From Cymbomonas tetramitiformis (taxonomy: Eukaryota; Chlorophyta; Pyramimonadophyceae; Pyramimonadales; Pyramimonadaceae): a stretch of 64,000 nt of DNA. Made by a program: the position numbers and the translations under genes. The notes beneath the pieces were generated by a model. That model searched no databases. It had not been told where the DNA came from and saw nothing but the letters and a program-made list of their open reading frames with translations. The stretch lies in NCBI GenBank assembly GCA_001247695.2, contig LGRX02035274.1, positions 1 to 64,000 of the forward strand, given 5' to 3'. Every line of letters begins with the position of its first letter. The stretch's first letter is position 1. Below are positions 38,105 through 51,561 of this stretch, one piece after another.

Positions 38105-41100
38105 ATGCGACGGTCGACGCAGCGTATCGTCGACATGCGCGTTTCTTTGTGGATAATCGCGTTGGCGCTGGTGTCGAAAGTGTCGAACGCCCAAGTTCAA
38201 AATGGCACATGTATTTCGTCAAATTATGCGTACCTCACCTCGAAGGAGTGTTCGGATTTGGCTGCGAGTGCTCAAAAAGCTTTTACGGAATCTTCGTCGA
38301 GGACATTTCCGTTTGGATGTGTACAAACAGGGACGGATCCTGAATTCGTCTACAATTCGGATTCTTCTTCTGATGTGGAGTGCAGCTCCGAGATGATCTG
38401 CGAGTGTACCAATCACCAACCGCCGTTCCCTCCTGCGCATCCTAGCCCTCCGTGGGAATGGCAAACTCTCATGGTACCCGACGATTGCGATGCGGCGGAT
38501 CCTGTTACGATCGCACTCAACGAGGAAGAGTGTCTAAATTATTATAACGTATCGGTGATATCAGTACCCGCCTTAACGTACACGTCGATCGACTCTGCCG
38601 ATTCTCCTGTGGGTTGTCACGCAGTGCTGCATACTTTAAGCATATACTTTAATGAGGCGACCAGCGGAAAGACGTGTTCGGATGATGATTCCGTTTATTG
38701 CGTATGCAAACAGCAAGTTCCACCACACCTTGTCCCCACCGACACGGAAGGGACTTCCACCAACGACACCACCACCGACACGGGAAGCACCGACCACACG
38801 GAAGGGACTGGCACCGATGACACCACCACCGACACGGGAAGCACCGACCACACGGAAGAGACTTCCACCGGTAATACCACCACCGACGCGGGAAGCACCG
38901 ACCACACGGAAGAGACTTCCGCCAACGACACCACCACCGACACGGGAAGCACCGACCACACACGGAAGGTGGCACCGACTGACACACCACAAACACGGGA
39001 GGCTTTTAAACCACGGAAGAGACTTCCACCGATGACACCACCACGACCACGGGGCACCGACCACGGAAGGGGTGGCACCGATGACACCACCACCGACACG
39101 GGAAGCACCGACCACACGGAAGAGACTTCCACCGATGACACCACCACCGACACGGGAAGCACCGACCACACGGAAGAGACTTCCACCGATGACACCACCA
39201 CCGACACGGGAGCACCGACCACACGGAAGAGACTTCCACCGATGATACCACCACCGACGACACGGAAGAGACTGGCACGTTCACGGACTGTGCCATCGAC
39301 GCCTACATAAGGGTGGACTCCGGGACCTGTTCGTCGAACGGATATGAAACGGTGGACAGCTCAGAAGAGTGCCAAACGCTGGCTGTAAACTCGGACAGGA
39401 GGTTTGAATCGGTGTCGAGCTTTGGAAACAGTGCCGGCTGCAACATGCCGCCCGATACGTGGATTGTGTACAACAGGCAATCCGAAAGCCCGGCGGAGTG
39501 CATAACAGATAGCGCGTGTTTGTGTCGATGCCCCTCGTCCGCGCAGTCTGACAGCGACAACGACACCACCACCGACACGGGAAGCACCGACCACACGGAA
39601 GAGACTGGCACCGATGACACCACCACCGACACGGGAAGCACCGACCACACGGAAGAGACTGGCACCGATGACACCACCACCGACACGGGAAGCACCGACC
39701 ACACGGAAGAGACTTCCACCGATGACGAGGGTGCCACGAGCGGCGAGTCGTCTAACAGTAAGACGTATGTCGTGTCTTCAACGGTAACCTTCTCCGACTT
39801 AGATATCAGCGCCTTCGCAAATCCAGAGTTTGATACGACTTTCCGCTCTGAGTACATATCCCAGATCGAGGACTATTTGACTGAGATGACTATTCCATTC
39901 ACCGAAGTCGTCATCACAAACATCAAGTCTGGAAGCACTGCCGTAGAATCCGCCGTGTCGCTAGACTCGCCCTCCGGTGCGAGCACGCTGTCCAGTACAT
40001 TGAGCAGCAGCCCCGCGTCTCTTTTGGGGAGCATGGGGACCGCCTACGGATCTGTCACATCGAGCAACGTCAACACGGCTGAAGTGTCTCCGCCACCTTC
40101 CTCTCCGTCGCCGTCACCCTTCACCGCCGCGGACACCGAACTCTCGAGCGTCGATTGCGCGTCCGCGACGCCGGCCACCACCGGGTTGAGCGAATCCGAA
40201 TGCGCGCAGTACGCGAGCTCCGAGTCCTTCACGATGATCACGGTGGAGGACGCTAGCAAGCCTCTGGGATGCGTTCTGGCCGGGACGGCTCTGACGTACA
40301 ACAAAGCCACCTTCACCACCGGAACCGGTTGCTCCACCGCGGACCAGTGCGTCTGTCACAAGTCGGACCCCGCTCCTGCTCCGACGTCGAATGTCGCGAA
40401 CACCGAACTCTCGAGCGTCGACTGCGCGTCCGCGACGCCGGCCACCACCGGGTTGAGCGAATCCGAATGCGCGCAGTACGCGAGCTCCGAGTCCTTCACG
40501 ATGATCACGGTGGAGGACGCTAGCAAGCCTCTGGGATGCGTTCTGGCCGGGACGGCTCTGACGTACAACAAAGCCACCTTCACCACCGGAACCGGTTGCT
40601 CCACCGCGGACCAGTGCGTCTGTCACAAGTCGGACCCCGCTCCTGCTCCGACGTCGAATGTCGCGAACACCGAACTCTCGAGCGTCGACTGCGCGTCCGC
40701 GACGCCGGCCACCACCGGGTTGAGCGAATCCGAATGCGCGCAGTACGCGAGCTCCGAGTCCTTCACGATGATCACGGTGGAGGACGCTAGCAAGCCTCTG
40801 GGATGCGTTCTGGCCGGGACGGCTCTGACGTACAACAAAGCCACCTTCACCACCGGAACCGGTTGCTCCACCGCGGACCAGTGCGTCTGTCACAAGTCGG
40901 ACCCCGCTCCTGCTCCGACGTCGAATGTCGCGAACACCGAACTCTCGAGCGTCGACTGCGCGTCCGCGACGCCGGCCACCACCGGGTTGAGCGAATCCGA
41001 ATGCGCGCAGTACGCGAGCTCCGAGTCCTTCACGATGATCACGGTGGAGGACGCTAGCAAGCCTCTGGGATGCGTTCTGGCCGGGACGGCTCTGACGTAC

Positions 41101-44100
41101 AACAAAGCCACCTTCACCACCGGAACCGGTTGCTCCACCGCGGACCAGTGCGTCTGTCACAAGCCGGACCCCGCTGACGAGGGTGCCACGAACGGCGAGT
41201 CGTCTGACAGTAAGACGTATGTCGTGTCTTCTACGGTAACCTTCTCCGACTTAGATATCAGCGCCTTCGCAGATCCAGAGTTCAATGCGACTTTCCGCTC
41301 TGAGTACATATCACAGATCGAGGACTATTTGACTGAGATGACTATTCCATTCACCAAAGTCGTCATCACGAACATCAAGTCTGGAAGCACTGCCGTAGAA
41401 TCCGCCGTGTCGCTAGACTCGCCCTCCGGTGCGAGCGCGATGTCCAGTACATTGAGCAGCAGCCCCGCGTCTCTTTTGGGGAGCATGGGGAGCGCCTACG
41501 GATCTGTCACATCCAGCAACGTCAACACGGCTGAAGTGTCTCCGCCACCTTCCTCTCCGTCGCCGTCACCCTTCACCGCCGCGGACACCGAACTCTCGAG
41601 CGTCGACTGCGCGTCCGCGACGCCGGCCACCACCGGGTTGAGCGAATCCGAATGCGCGCAGTACGCGACTTTTGCGTCCTTCACGATGAACACGGTGACC
41701 GACACATCCATGCCTTTGGGATGCGTTTTGGGGACGTCTTTGACGTACAACAAAGCCACCTCTACCACCGGAACCGGTTGCTCCACCGCGGACCAGTGCG
41801 TCTGTCACAAGCCGGATCCCGCTTCTTTCTCGCCTCCGCCGCCGTCCCCTTTCTTGCCTCCGCCGCACACGTCTCATCAGATCGCCGACAGTTGTGACGT
41901 CGGCACTCACGTGGAAGTGACCAGCGGGACGTGCGCTTCGAGCTCCATATATCCCGAGCCTGATTCCACTGCGTGCCAGTCGCTCGCTGCGGACTTGGGT
42001 TTGAAGTTCGACATCATCGATCGCGCCGATCAGCCTCCCGGCTGTTACAAGACCATCGTCACCGTATACTTCAACTCACGCTTCGAAAGCTCCACGGAAT
42101 GCACTTCCAATTCGGTCTGCTTGTGTCACTGCGAGCACGAGCACGATGCGCACGTCGCCGAGATGCCATCCTACCTCGGCGAAAATCCAAACAGCTGCGC
42201 GAATCCGAGCATCACCCACGCGATGTTGTGGTCGCAGCCGACGTGCGAAGACGCGCACCTGCTTCCGGAAACCTCGAATACCGTCTGCAACACGATCTTC
42301 TCGGACTGGGATCAGAGGGATTACTACACCGTGGATAGCAATTCCGTGCCTACCGGATGTTACGCGGAGCAGACGTCGGGTGGATTTAATTCCGATACGG
42401 CGTCCGCTCAGTTCTGCGCGTACAACAGCAGGTGCGTTTGCCAGTGCCCACCTCCCTCTCCGCCTCCTCCTCTACCTTCTCCCCCTCCCCTACCTTCCCC
42501 CCCTCCTCTGCCCTCTCCCCTCCTCTCCCTCTCCCCCTCTCCCTCTCCTCCTCCGCCACCTTCTCCTCCCCCGCCACCCTCTCCACCTCCGCCACCTTCG
42601 TCTCCTCCACCTCCGCTTCCTACAGATAGCCCGACCGCCACTCCCACCAAGTCCCCCACCCCATCACCCACGAGCCCGCCCACAAAGATCCCGACGAACA
42701 GTCCGACGAACGCCCCTCCACCTCCTCTCGGGGAATGTGAGGATCGCAAGATCGATTTCTACACGAGCACGGGCGTCAGCAGTAAAATGTCCGCGTCCAC
42801 GATTTATCAAGATTGCGACTTCACCATGGGAAACAACCTTCCGGTCGACTCGCTGGTCACGAACCAGGCCAGTTGCTGTTTGGCGTCGCCGGTGAAGGTG
42901 CAGTGCACCGATACCGACGGTGACGGTTGGAACGGGGCGTACTTCCAAATCGAAGGGGTCGATCACAAGTTCTGCGAAGCCTTCACGTCCGGATCGCAGC
43001 ACGACGAAGACTTCGTGTACCTCTCCAACGTGTCTCCGCCTCCTCCCCCTCCGCACTCACCTCCGCCGTCTCCTCCGCCTCCGTCCCCGCCGCCTCCTCC
43101 CGCACCTCCGCCTCCGAGTCCGTCGTCTCCTCCACCGTCGCCACCTCCTCCACCGTCGCCGCCTCCTCCTTCACCGCCGCCTCCTAGCTCTCCCCCGCCC
43201 AATCCGCCCATGCTCCCCCCCACTCCGACGGAGCTGGCGTCGAAGCTGACCACGCTGACGTGCAATAACTCCGCCGACGGCATCGCGGCCGATGCTTTTC
43301 ACAGCGGCACGTGCTCGACGAACGGACACGCGAACGTCGGCACGGCGCAGGAATGTCAGGACATCGCCACCCATTACGCAGTGGACATTCAGATCATCTC
43401 CACCCTGGAAGCGCCCGCCGCGTGCGGCGTTTACCTCGGCGGATCGTTGTACTACAACATGCTGGCGACCACCACGCGGGAGTGCTCCGGCAACTGGACT
43501 TGCTTGTGCGCGTGTTTCTACCCGCCACCGCCGCCACCACCAATCCCGCCGAATCCTTTGCCGCCTCCGCCCCCGTCCCCGCCGCCGCTGCCTCCATTCC
43601 AACCGACCGAGGGGACCGTCGTGAAGCAGTTCCGCGTGTACCTGCGCGGCCTCAACTTGTATGAGGTCACGAACCCGCGACGCGCCAACTTCACCGAGGA
43701 CTTCACGCAGACCTTCCTCGACAACTCTCCCGGTCTCGCGCGGGAGCAGATCAAGGTGCTCGACCTGTCTGTGAATCTGATCGACACGAGCGTGCTGACC
43801 CGCATCGAGTGGATGTCGGACGACGACGACACCGCTCGACCGATGCAGACCATCGCCTGGCTGGAGGACGACCCGCTCGACGTCTTCTCCGTGCGCTTGT
43901 CCAAATACGGCAGCATCGATTCCGTGGACGTGGACGGGCACTCCAAACAGTACAGCACTCTAGAAATTGCGTACCACAACTTCCCTTTGCTCACCACGGA
44001 TTTCGCGCTGGTCAGTGACATGAGCCAGGTGCACACCATCGTCGCCGAGCAAGCGCTCGAGGGGCTCGAGTACACAACGGTCCTCGTGCCCACCCTCGTA

Positions 44101-47100
44101 GACGGCATGTCTCAGCTGGTGCCCACGATGACCAACGGGAAACTGATGGATCCCATCGAGCACCCCGAGGTGCACTACACGTGCGCGAACAGCACGCTCG
44201 TGTACGGCGTCCTCGCCGATTACATCTACTGCTACTTGGCCTGCGTCGCCGACCCGCTGTGCGAGTGGGCGGAGTACGACACCAAGACGAAGGCGTGCTC
44301 GGGCGGGGAGTACGTCTGCGGCACCTCGTACCTGGTGGAAACGACCAACGCCAAGCGTCTGGGCGTGAAGCTGCGCACCGAGCCGGTCACCTTCGAGGGC
44401 GAGACGATCTCGGGGTCCACTTTCCTCTCCGCCACTTCCAACATCTACCGACCTTACAGCACCGCTCCTTCTCAGAGCAGGCGGCGCAATCTGCTTCAAG
44501 CGGCGGCCACCAAGGGTCTCTCCTGTCTCCTCAAGTCGACGGCGCACGACTTGGACGTGTGCACCTGGAGCAAGGTCGGCGGTATGCATCTGCAGAGTTA
44601 CCAGCACCCCTCCACGGGGGTGGGCAACATCTATCAAGTGGAAAGCTGGGGCACTGCGGACGCCGTCCAACCGGTGTACGTGTGTCCCGGTCTGTCCGAC
44701 GTGACGCCCGTCACTGTCAAGGCGGAGAGCATGTCCATCAAAGCCTCCTCCTGCGCGTCGTACCTCAGCAACGATCTTCAGGCGTTCTTCGCGGTGTTGG
44801 TGTACAACGAAACGGCCACGGAGCCCGACGGTCGCGCCGACTGTTACATCGTCGCGACCTGCGGCAGCGTGGCCGCTCCCATGGTACCCTACGACCAGGA
44901 GTTCGCCACGGCGCCTCTGCAAGCCGACCTTAAGGTGGTCGTGATGGCCAAGGAGGCGATGATCCTGCCGTCCAACGTGGACGCCACGACCGGACCTCTC
45001 ACTCTCGCGGACGCCGCCGTCGCCGCCGGCAGCAAGTACTTCGCCGACTTTGTGAAGCGTGCGAGCGCTCCGGATTCGTACGTTTTCGGCAGCCGCTCCT
45101 GCGTGTCGAATCATCACGGATACTACGACCCCGGCCAGTACGACACGTCCTCCGTGTGCCTGCCTTCCGCGTGCTCGATCTGGGGCAAGTCGCCGAGCTA
45201 CCGTGAGGGGATGCGCTTCTTCGAGGACGCCTGCTCGTCCGACTCGAAGTGCTGCGCGGATGAGAACGCCCTGTCCGCTCTCGCTCTCTGCGGTGACGAG
45301 CTCGCCGGCGACGCCTGCGTCACGAAGATGAACGGCTCGGCCATCGCTCTGGACTACAACGAGCTGGAGTTCCTCCCCAGCGTGGCCACGTACGTGCTTC
45401 CCGACGCGGGACTTCACCAGCGCAAGCGGGGTGAGTCCGACATGCTGAAGTACAACAGCGAAAAGTGGACGCCGATCTGCACCGTCAAGGTGGACATTTT
45501 CAACAACGAGTCGTTCAGCTTCGGCCCCGAGTCCAAGTTTCTCAAGGCGCTCGTCGAGCTCCCTACCTCCTACTCCATGCACGTCTCCAAGGCATGTCCC
45601 GCTCCCGCGAGCGATCCACGCCTGAACGAGCTCGTGCTTACCTTGGGCAAGGAGCACACCCACATAAGCCGCACGGCCGAGCCCAAGGACCGCACCGTGC
45701 TCACCGCGATTTCCCCCTTGGCTCCGTACTCGCTCTCGCCGGGAGCCGCCGTGCCCATGGAGCACGCGCTTTTTCAGTTCGCCAACCTGGTGCAGGACAC
45801 CGTGGTTCGTGGAACGGGCTTTTATGACCTCTACCGACCCACAGAGCTCGTCTGGACCGGTGAGACGGACGGCAAGAAGTACGCGAGGTTCATGCTGCCG
45901 CTGACTACCGCCAACAAGGACGGCGCGACGTTGTCGGACACCATGAGCGACTCGACGGCCGTTGCTTCCACGGTCTTTGTCAGCGCCCTGCGGGACGGCA
46001 TTCCCTCGCCTACCGACAGTCGCGTCGTCGATCTGCGTGTCGTCAAGGCCGCCTCCGACACGGTGAACGTGTGTTTCAGTCTCTGCGAGAGCGACACCGT
46101 GTTCGCCTTGACCGACTTCGGCGATGACAACTCGGGAAGCGCCAAGGCCTACTTCACCAGCGCCGCCGCGGCCGCCCAGACGGGGGCCGCCACCGTCGAA
46201 ACCCTCACGATTCGCGGGGTGCCTTACTACGCGCCGACCGGCTACGGCAAGCTCGACAACTTCTCCTCCATGCACGAAACGGCGGAGTCGAACCTGCTGG
46301 TCGTGGAGATCCGCGAGGTCGGGGTGTCGCAGGATCAGCGCCGCGTGACTTACCGCGCGCTGGACCGGCAGAACGCGGTGCGTCAGGGAGCGGTGTGCCT
46401 TCGCGACCTCACATTGGAAACGGGTAAGACGTACGAGATGAGCGCGCAGTACCCCAAGACCGGTGACGTGTCCTACCCGTTGGACGCGCTGTGCACCGAC
46501 CACGCCGCGAGCGGCCAGGGGGTGGCCACCGTGGATTACCTCACATCCGTGCTTCCGGACGCCGGGCGCGTGGTCACCTCTCGTTACCCCAAGTTCAAGT
46601 TCGTGCGTGAGGAGCCCGGCGACTGGCTGGACCGGTATCACGAGGCGTCCACCTTCTCTGTGAACGAGCCCGACACCCGCTTCGATGGCGTTTTCGAGGT
46701 GGAGCTGCGCGACATCGAGAAGGCCGCCACGAGCGTCGCGCAGATGAACCGGCTCCTGCAATCCTTGTGCGACGACATCAGCTTCGCCGAGACCGATCCC
46801 GAATTTGGACTTCCCATTTCGGCATGCGTCGGTTTCACCTACCGCAAGCGCATGAGCCCCGTCAAACAGATCACGAGCTTCACCGGAACCTCGCTGCCCA
46901 CTTACGGCGATTTCTGCTTCATGGACCACCCCGCGCTTTTCACCTCGAAGACGGACTGCGAGACCGCGTACCTTACCAACTGCGTGGCCTCCGAGCTTGC
47001 GGTGTACCCGGAGTACGACATGTACGGCAACATCGTCCGCGTCGCTTCTCCCGTGAGCACCGAGCGACTCTTCGAGCCCGCGAACAGCACACTGGTGGAT

Positions 47101-50100
47101 TCCAAGGACCACCCGGGTCGTGCGGGCGGCGAAACGCGTTCAGCGTGCGGAACGTACCGCGATCGCATGATCGATTTCCACTCCGCCAAGCTGTTCCTCT
47201 CCTATCCTATGTCCGCCGCTCTGCGCGCGGATATGATCGGCAAGGGCGTCACTCTCGACGCCACCCTCGAGCCGAACCGAGCGGAGGAGATCACGCGAAA
47301 GATCGTCGAGGGGACCGAGTACGTGGTGCGCCGCAAGGAGGTGGCGGACGTCACCGCGATGGACCGCGTCACCTTTTTGCGCCAATCCATGTACAGTGTG
47401 GTCGGAAACAAACTCTCGCAGCAGATGCAGAACACCTCTCTGTACACTCACACCGACATGATCACCGCGCAGGCGTTCTCCTGCGGCCTGCCGATCTTGA
47501 CCACCGACTACACCATGCAGGGCGGAATCTACGCCGACACGTACACCATGGACTTCCGTTGGAAGAATGTCCTAGAGGTGAACGGGGAGCGCGTGGTGGA
47601 CACCGAGCTCGCCTTCGCGTGGGGGCGCACTCAGGAGGACGCACTCGCCGAACTCGGGGTTCGGCCCTCTCGCGATTTCGCTTACCCCTCCAAGTGCACG
47701 TCGACCGAGGCCGACCCGGCTACGTTCGAGCAGTACATGAAGACGAAGCAGGTCTGCGACACCTCCGCGTCCATGAAGTGGATGACCAACCCTGAGGACG
47801 TCGTCTACACGACGGTGGACGGTCGACCCGTCGCTTCCGCCGCTCAACCCGGATGCGAAGCGCTCGACATGCACATGCGATTCTCCGGCATGCTGTCGGA
47901 CTTCCTCGACATGACCGACCCCGCGGCTCCGTATCACGTGACGCGTCAAGACTTCGCGGGCGCTTACACCCACAAAACCCAGTTGCTCTTGCGACAGCGC
48001 CTGCACATGCAGAGCGGCAACACCATCGAGCGCGACATCTTCTATCCGCTCTACGTCAAGACTTACTCCGTGCACGTCATGAGCTTCTCCGCGCAGTCGG
48101 CCGTGGTTCCTCCCGCGGTCAACCGCCTTTTGGACGTGAGCGTCCAGTACGACCACTCCACCTTCGGCTCGGTGGTGGAGGTTGGCACCCGGATGTGCGT
48201 GTCGCAGCCGGTGAACACCTCCGCGCAGCGCAAGTACACCCTGGTCAGCCCCATCGCCGGTTACGACACCACCCGCACGAACCCGTCCTTCGACCCCGAC
48301 CTGCGGAATCTCGGGAAGGCAGTGTACGGAAAGCTGAGCGACGGCGTGCGAACCGTGCCCGGCTCTGAGGGAGCGCTTTACATCCTGAACGCGGAGGACG
48401 CCTCCTTCGGGCCCAACGCCTTCCAGGGGATCAACGATCCTCGTTTCGACGACGTTCAACCCGTCGCCTGCCGTCTCATGCGCCAAAGCGTCGGGGACAG
48501 CGCCATTTCCGGAACGGACGCCCAGTTCATAACCGACGCGTACTACGAGTTCGCCAACGGCTACTTCGAGTTCAATTGTTTTGACCGCGACTACTTGTGC
48601 GAGTTCGACAACACCGGAAAGTGGGAAAATCTGCACCTTCGCTTCGGCACCACCTTTATCGTCAAGAGCGGCGAGCTCTTCACCATCGATCCGCTCGTTC
48701 CCGAGGAGACCTCTCACGTCACAACCATCTCCGCGACCACCACCGCGGCCAGCACCTTGCAGAACTTCGACGTGACGATGAAGATCGACGTTCCCGCCTC
48801 GTTGCAGAACGCCGCGACGATGCCCACCTGGAGTGATTACCACGCGGAGAGCAGCGACGGACTGGCCACCTTGCGCGATGTGGTGGCCGGAACCGGAAGC
48901 GTGAGCAACCGCATCGAGCGGGAGCAGCGCTTCCGGTTGACCACCTACCTCAGCGACGAGCTCATGCGGCGCCAGTACGTCCTGTATCCGATGTCCCTCT
49001 TCGCGATACTCAAGCTTCGTGAGGCAAGCTCGGAGACCCTGCAGTCCAGCAGCTCCTTGCAGAGCACGGGCAGCAGCATCCAAGGTCCCAAAGAGAATCT
49101 CTGCGGAATCACTTCGTCCATGGCCACCGATCTCGCCGCGTTTGACGACTTCGGAAAGCTCGTGCCCATCTACCAGGGCCTCTTCCAGGATGGAATCAGC
49201 GCCAGCGATAACAGTTTCGTCAACCCGAGTGCGGTCTCCCTCTCCGAATTCTTCCATCACGGCTCCGTGGATCCTAAGCTTCGGGATCTGCTGCAGTCAC
49301 CGCACATCTACGTCTCTAACTCCTTGCGCGACGACTTTTTCCCGGTGCACGAGAAGGGCGGCCTCGACCTGGAAACCTCGGCGCTTTCCTGGCAGATGAT
49401 TAACAATTTGGATCTCGACTACACCGGCGTCAACACCACGTTCGAACTGACCTTCTGCTTCCTCGGAGCGGTGGCCACAAAGCACGATTCGGGCTACGAT
49501 ACGCAAATCTTGCTCGCGGAAGCGTCCAAGGTGGAGACGATCCCCGACGCGAGCAACGCAGTCGGACCGACCTTCACATCCGTGTCGTGCAACGCCCTCG
49601 CGGTGCAAACCGGAGCGTCCTGGATCGGAGGAACCACGCCAGAGCCCAATACGCCTTTCGGTTGCTACGGCATCATCGACGCGCACACCAGCGTGATGAC
49701 GTCCATCGGCTTCAATCCTTCCACCGAGATCATGACCACAACCGGAGCGGGCCAACGCACCTACGTGTGCATGGATCCTCACAAAGTGGATGGCGGACCT
49801 TTCAAGTTCCGCATCGCCGGTCTGTCGTGCGCGCAAACGGTATACTCGGTGCAGCTGGACATAAACGAGTGTGCGCAAAGTTACCAGAGTCACAACTACG
49901 TCGTGATCAGCGACACGGCCAAGCCGTCCGGATGTATCCGTATCACCGCGACGGACACGCTGGCGGAGTACTACGCCTACAATCGCGCCACGCTCCCCGA
50001 TGTCGTCACTCCGGTCCAATGCACGTCCGACGTGCAGTGTCTGTGCCGCCGCCCTAGCAGTACCACGAGTACCATGATCGTGAGCGTCGTCGACGAAACT

Positions 50101-50553
50101 TGCTCTCTGACGGTAGCCACCGACACAAACACGACCAGTCGCAGGTTGCTCGGATACACCACCGGAAGCCTGGGTCTTGGAACCCGCTCCAACATCGTCA
50201 GCTCGCGCACCGGGAACGTCGATGGGCAGCATATGGTCGAACTGATCGGGTCCTCTCGATCGGATTACACCACCACCGTCACCACCGACACCGCTTCCAC
50301 GGTGATTTTTACGGAAGCCGAGACGGAGGATAGCGACAGCTCGGATTCGAAGCGTATGCACACGTTGCTACTCTCCGTCGCTATCATCTGCGGCGTCGTC
50401 TCCCTCGTGTTCTTCCTCCTTTTCAGTGCGATGTGCTACAAGCTGTACACGACGAGAAAAGCTAATAAATTATCGGCCGCAGGCGCGTCAAGCATGCCGA
50501 GATCTCGTCAGAGATTCTTCGCAAACAAGAAAAAGCCGAATCTGGTAGTGTAA
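38105..50553 (+). CDS. Giant surface protein A (~4,150 aa), reading frame broken in a repeat
   Basis: ATG 38105 begins a signal peptide (MRVSLWIIALALVSKVSNAQ). The first frame stops at 39310. The continuation is in another frame, open from upstream of GTG 39313 with no ATG start and running to 50553. The breaks sit in a 54-bp Asp/Thr-rich repeat where bases are gained or lost (near 38961, 39000-39060, 39210), so one gene is intended. Order: Cys-rich modules ending C-x-C, repeats, SEA-like region (39750-40040, duplicated at 41200-41480), four tandem 89-aa Cys modules plus a fifth, proline-rich spacers (42450-42620, 43030-43220, 43520-43600), then a ~2,300-aa ectodomain, one membrane segment near the end (LLLSVAIICGVVSLVFFLLF) and a basic tail. 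Probable virion adhesin. Confidence 0.75.
38755..39735 (+). repeat. 54-bp coding repeats (18 aa, Asp/Thr-rich)
   Basis: Unit encodes DTTTDTGSTDHTEETSTD. About eight copies lie at 38755-39260, with indels breaking the frame, and three intact copies at 39560-39725, separated by a Cys-rich module. Confidence 0.85.
40131..41160 (+). repeat. 267-bp tandem repeats (89-aa Cys module)
   Basis: Four copies with a 267-bp period (start ACCGAACTCTCGAGCGTCGA near 40134, 40401, 40668, 40935). The copies appear essentially identical at the DNA level. Each encodes C...C...GC...C...C-x-C with an Ala/Pro linker. A diverged fifth copy is at about 41587-41815. Confidence 0.9.
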
Positions 50554-50650
50554 ACCAAGCCCGTATAAACGTGTACTCGAGGTATCGATGCGCGTGCTTT
50601 GTTGCAGAATTAGAACGACTGCGGTATGCAGCGAACGTGAATAATTTGCA

Positions 50651-51215
50651 ATGTTAAAGAACGACAGAGTTTACGTTCGGTACAACAGCGAAAATGCACT
50701 TTCGGTTCAGCTTTCGTACCTAACGGTTCCGACCGTAATTTCTCGAGTTGTAAATTTCTTCCGAAATCTTCGAGGTCTCGATGTGTCTCTTCGCTTAGAA
50801 CTGCGCACGTCTGAACTTTCTCGCTAGGTGTTGCGCATACGAGATACATCGAGCTCGGGAAATTCGATTGCGGTGTATCGAACATTCTCCGATGCGTGTT
50901 TGAAGGTAGCGGAGAGGTAAAACTTTTTGTAAATAACGTGTCGGAGTATCTTGTAGCGTGCGAGGAAAACTCGAGCCAATGCCGAGAGCTGTTTACGCAA
51001 AACCGCGAGAATTTCCCACCGAGAGGTTGGGTGCTGCGCCGTGTGGTTGGATGAAGTCTTTCGCGATGGCACACCTCACGGTGTACGCGAACTTCGCGCA
51101 AATAGCTTGCGTACGCCTCTATATGATAAACGGCGTGCTACGATCGGCGCAAAAAGAGGCAGTAAAAATGATAGACGTTAAGATAAGCAGTTATTCAATA
51201 CCACGTTCTTCGTGA
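50651..51215 (+). pseudogene. Small gene broken into three frames, or spliced
   Basis: Three coding-like segments follow one another in successive frames: 50651-50827 (58 aa, MLKNDRVYVRYNSENALS...), about 50827-51054 (LGVAHTRYIELGKFDCGVSN..., 75 aa) and 51051-51215 (MKSFAMAHLTVYANFAQIAC..., 54 aa). The stop of the second overlaps the ATG of the third (ATGA). A 53-nt segment ending TTTCTCGCTAG at 50827 with AG|GTCTCG donor would splice the first two in phase; no good intron joins the third. Either a decayed gene, a spliced gene or sequence errors. A TATAAAC box is at 50564-50570. No family is recognised. Confidence 0.45.
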
Positions 51216-51364
51216 AGCGCTAGCGAATCGCGCGTTTTGTGCCGCTCGCGCAGTTGGTGTGTAACACGGGCAAGAAGCCCTTTCACAATCTCGCATGTCA
51301 AACTGCAAATGACCAGGAATATGGGCGAAACCGCTTATACGACTGTAGGCAGACGAAATTCCGC

Positions 51365-51385
51365 CTCTCTCTCTCTCTCTCTCTC
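51365..51385. repeat. (CT)n microsatellite
   Basis: About ten CT units, between giant A and giant B. Confidence 0.85.
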
Positions 51386-51561
51386 CCTCTCTTTCTAAGC
51401 GCCTGCTCGCGTAAACTATGTACGACCCATTGGCAGCACCGAAATCTTGGAAACTGGGCTTGGACGGTCCGTGCCTTGTCCTCACTAGCATGTGTTTTGA
51501 CATATCGCGAAATGGAACTGTCAACGTCCATTTGATACGGATGCAATAAAAGCCTTTAGTG

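Noticed and set aside
40131..41160. CRISPR-like regular repeats
   Set aside because: The 267-bp repeats are coding tandem modules without unique spacers; the same applies to the 54-bp and 105-bp arrays.
43960..47112. 1,050-codon open frame on the minus strand, and similar long antisense frames at 47572-49260, 49297-50361 and 54009-55127
   Set aside because: They are antisense to giants A and B in GC-rich DNA, are Arg/His/Gly-rich without domains, and lack TATA boxes; they are shadows.
50610..51101. 163-codon minus-strand frame between giants A and B
   Set aside because: No ATG start at its end, and it is antisense to plus-strand segments with better coding character.
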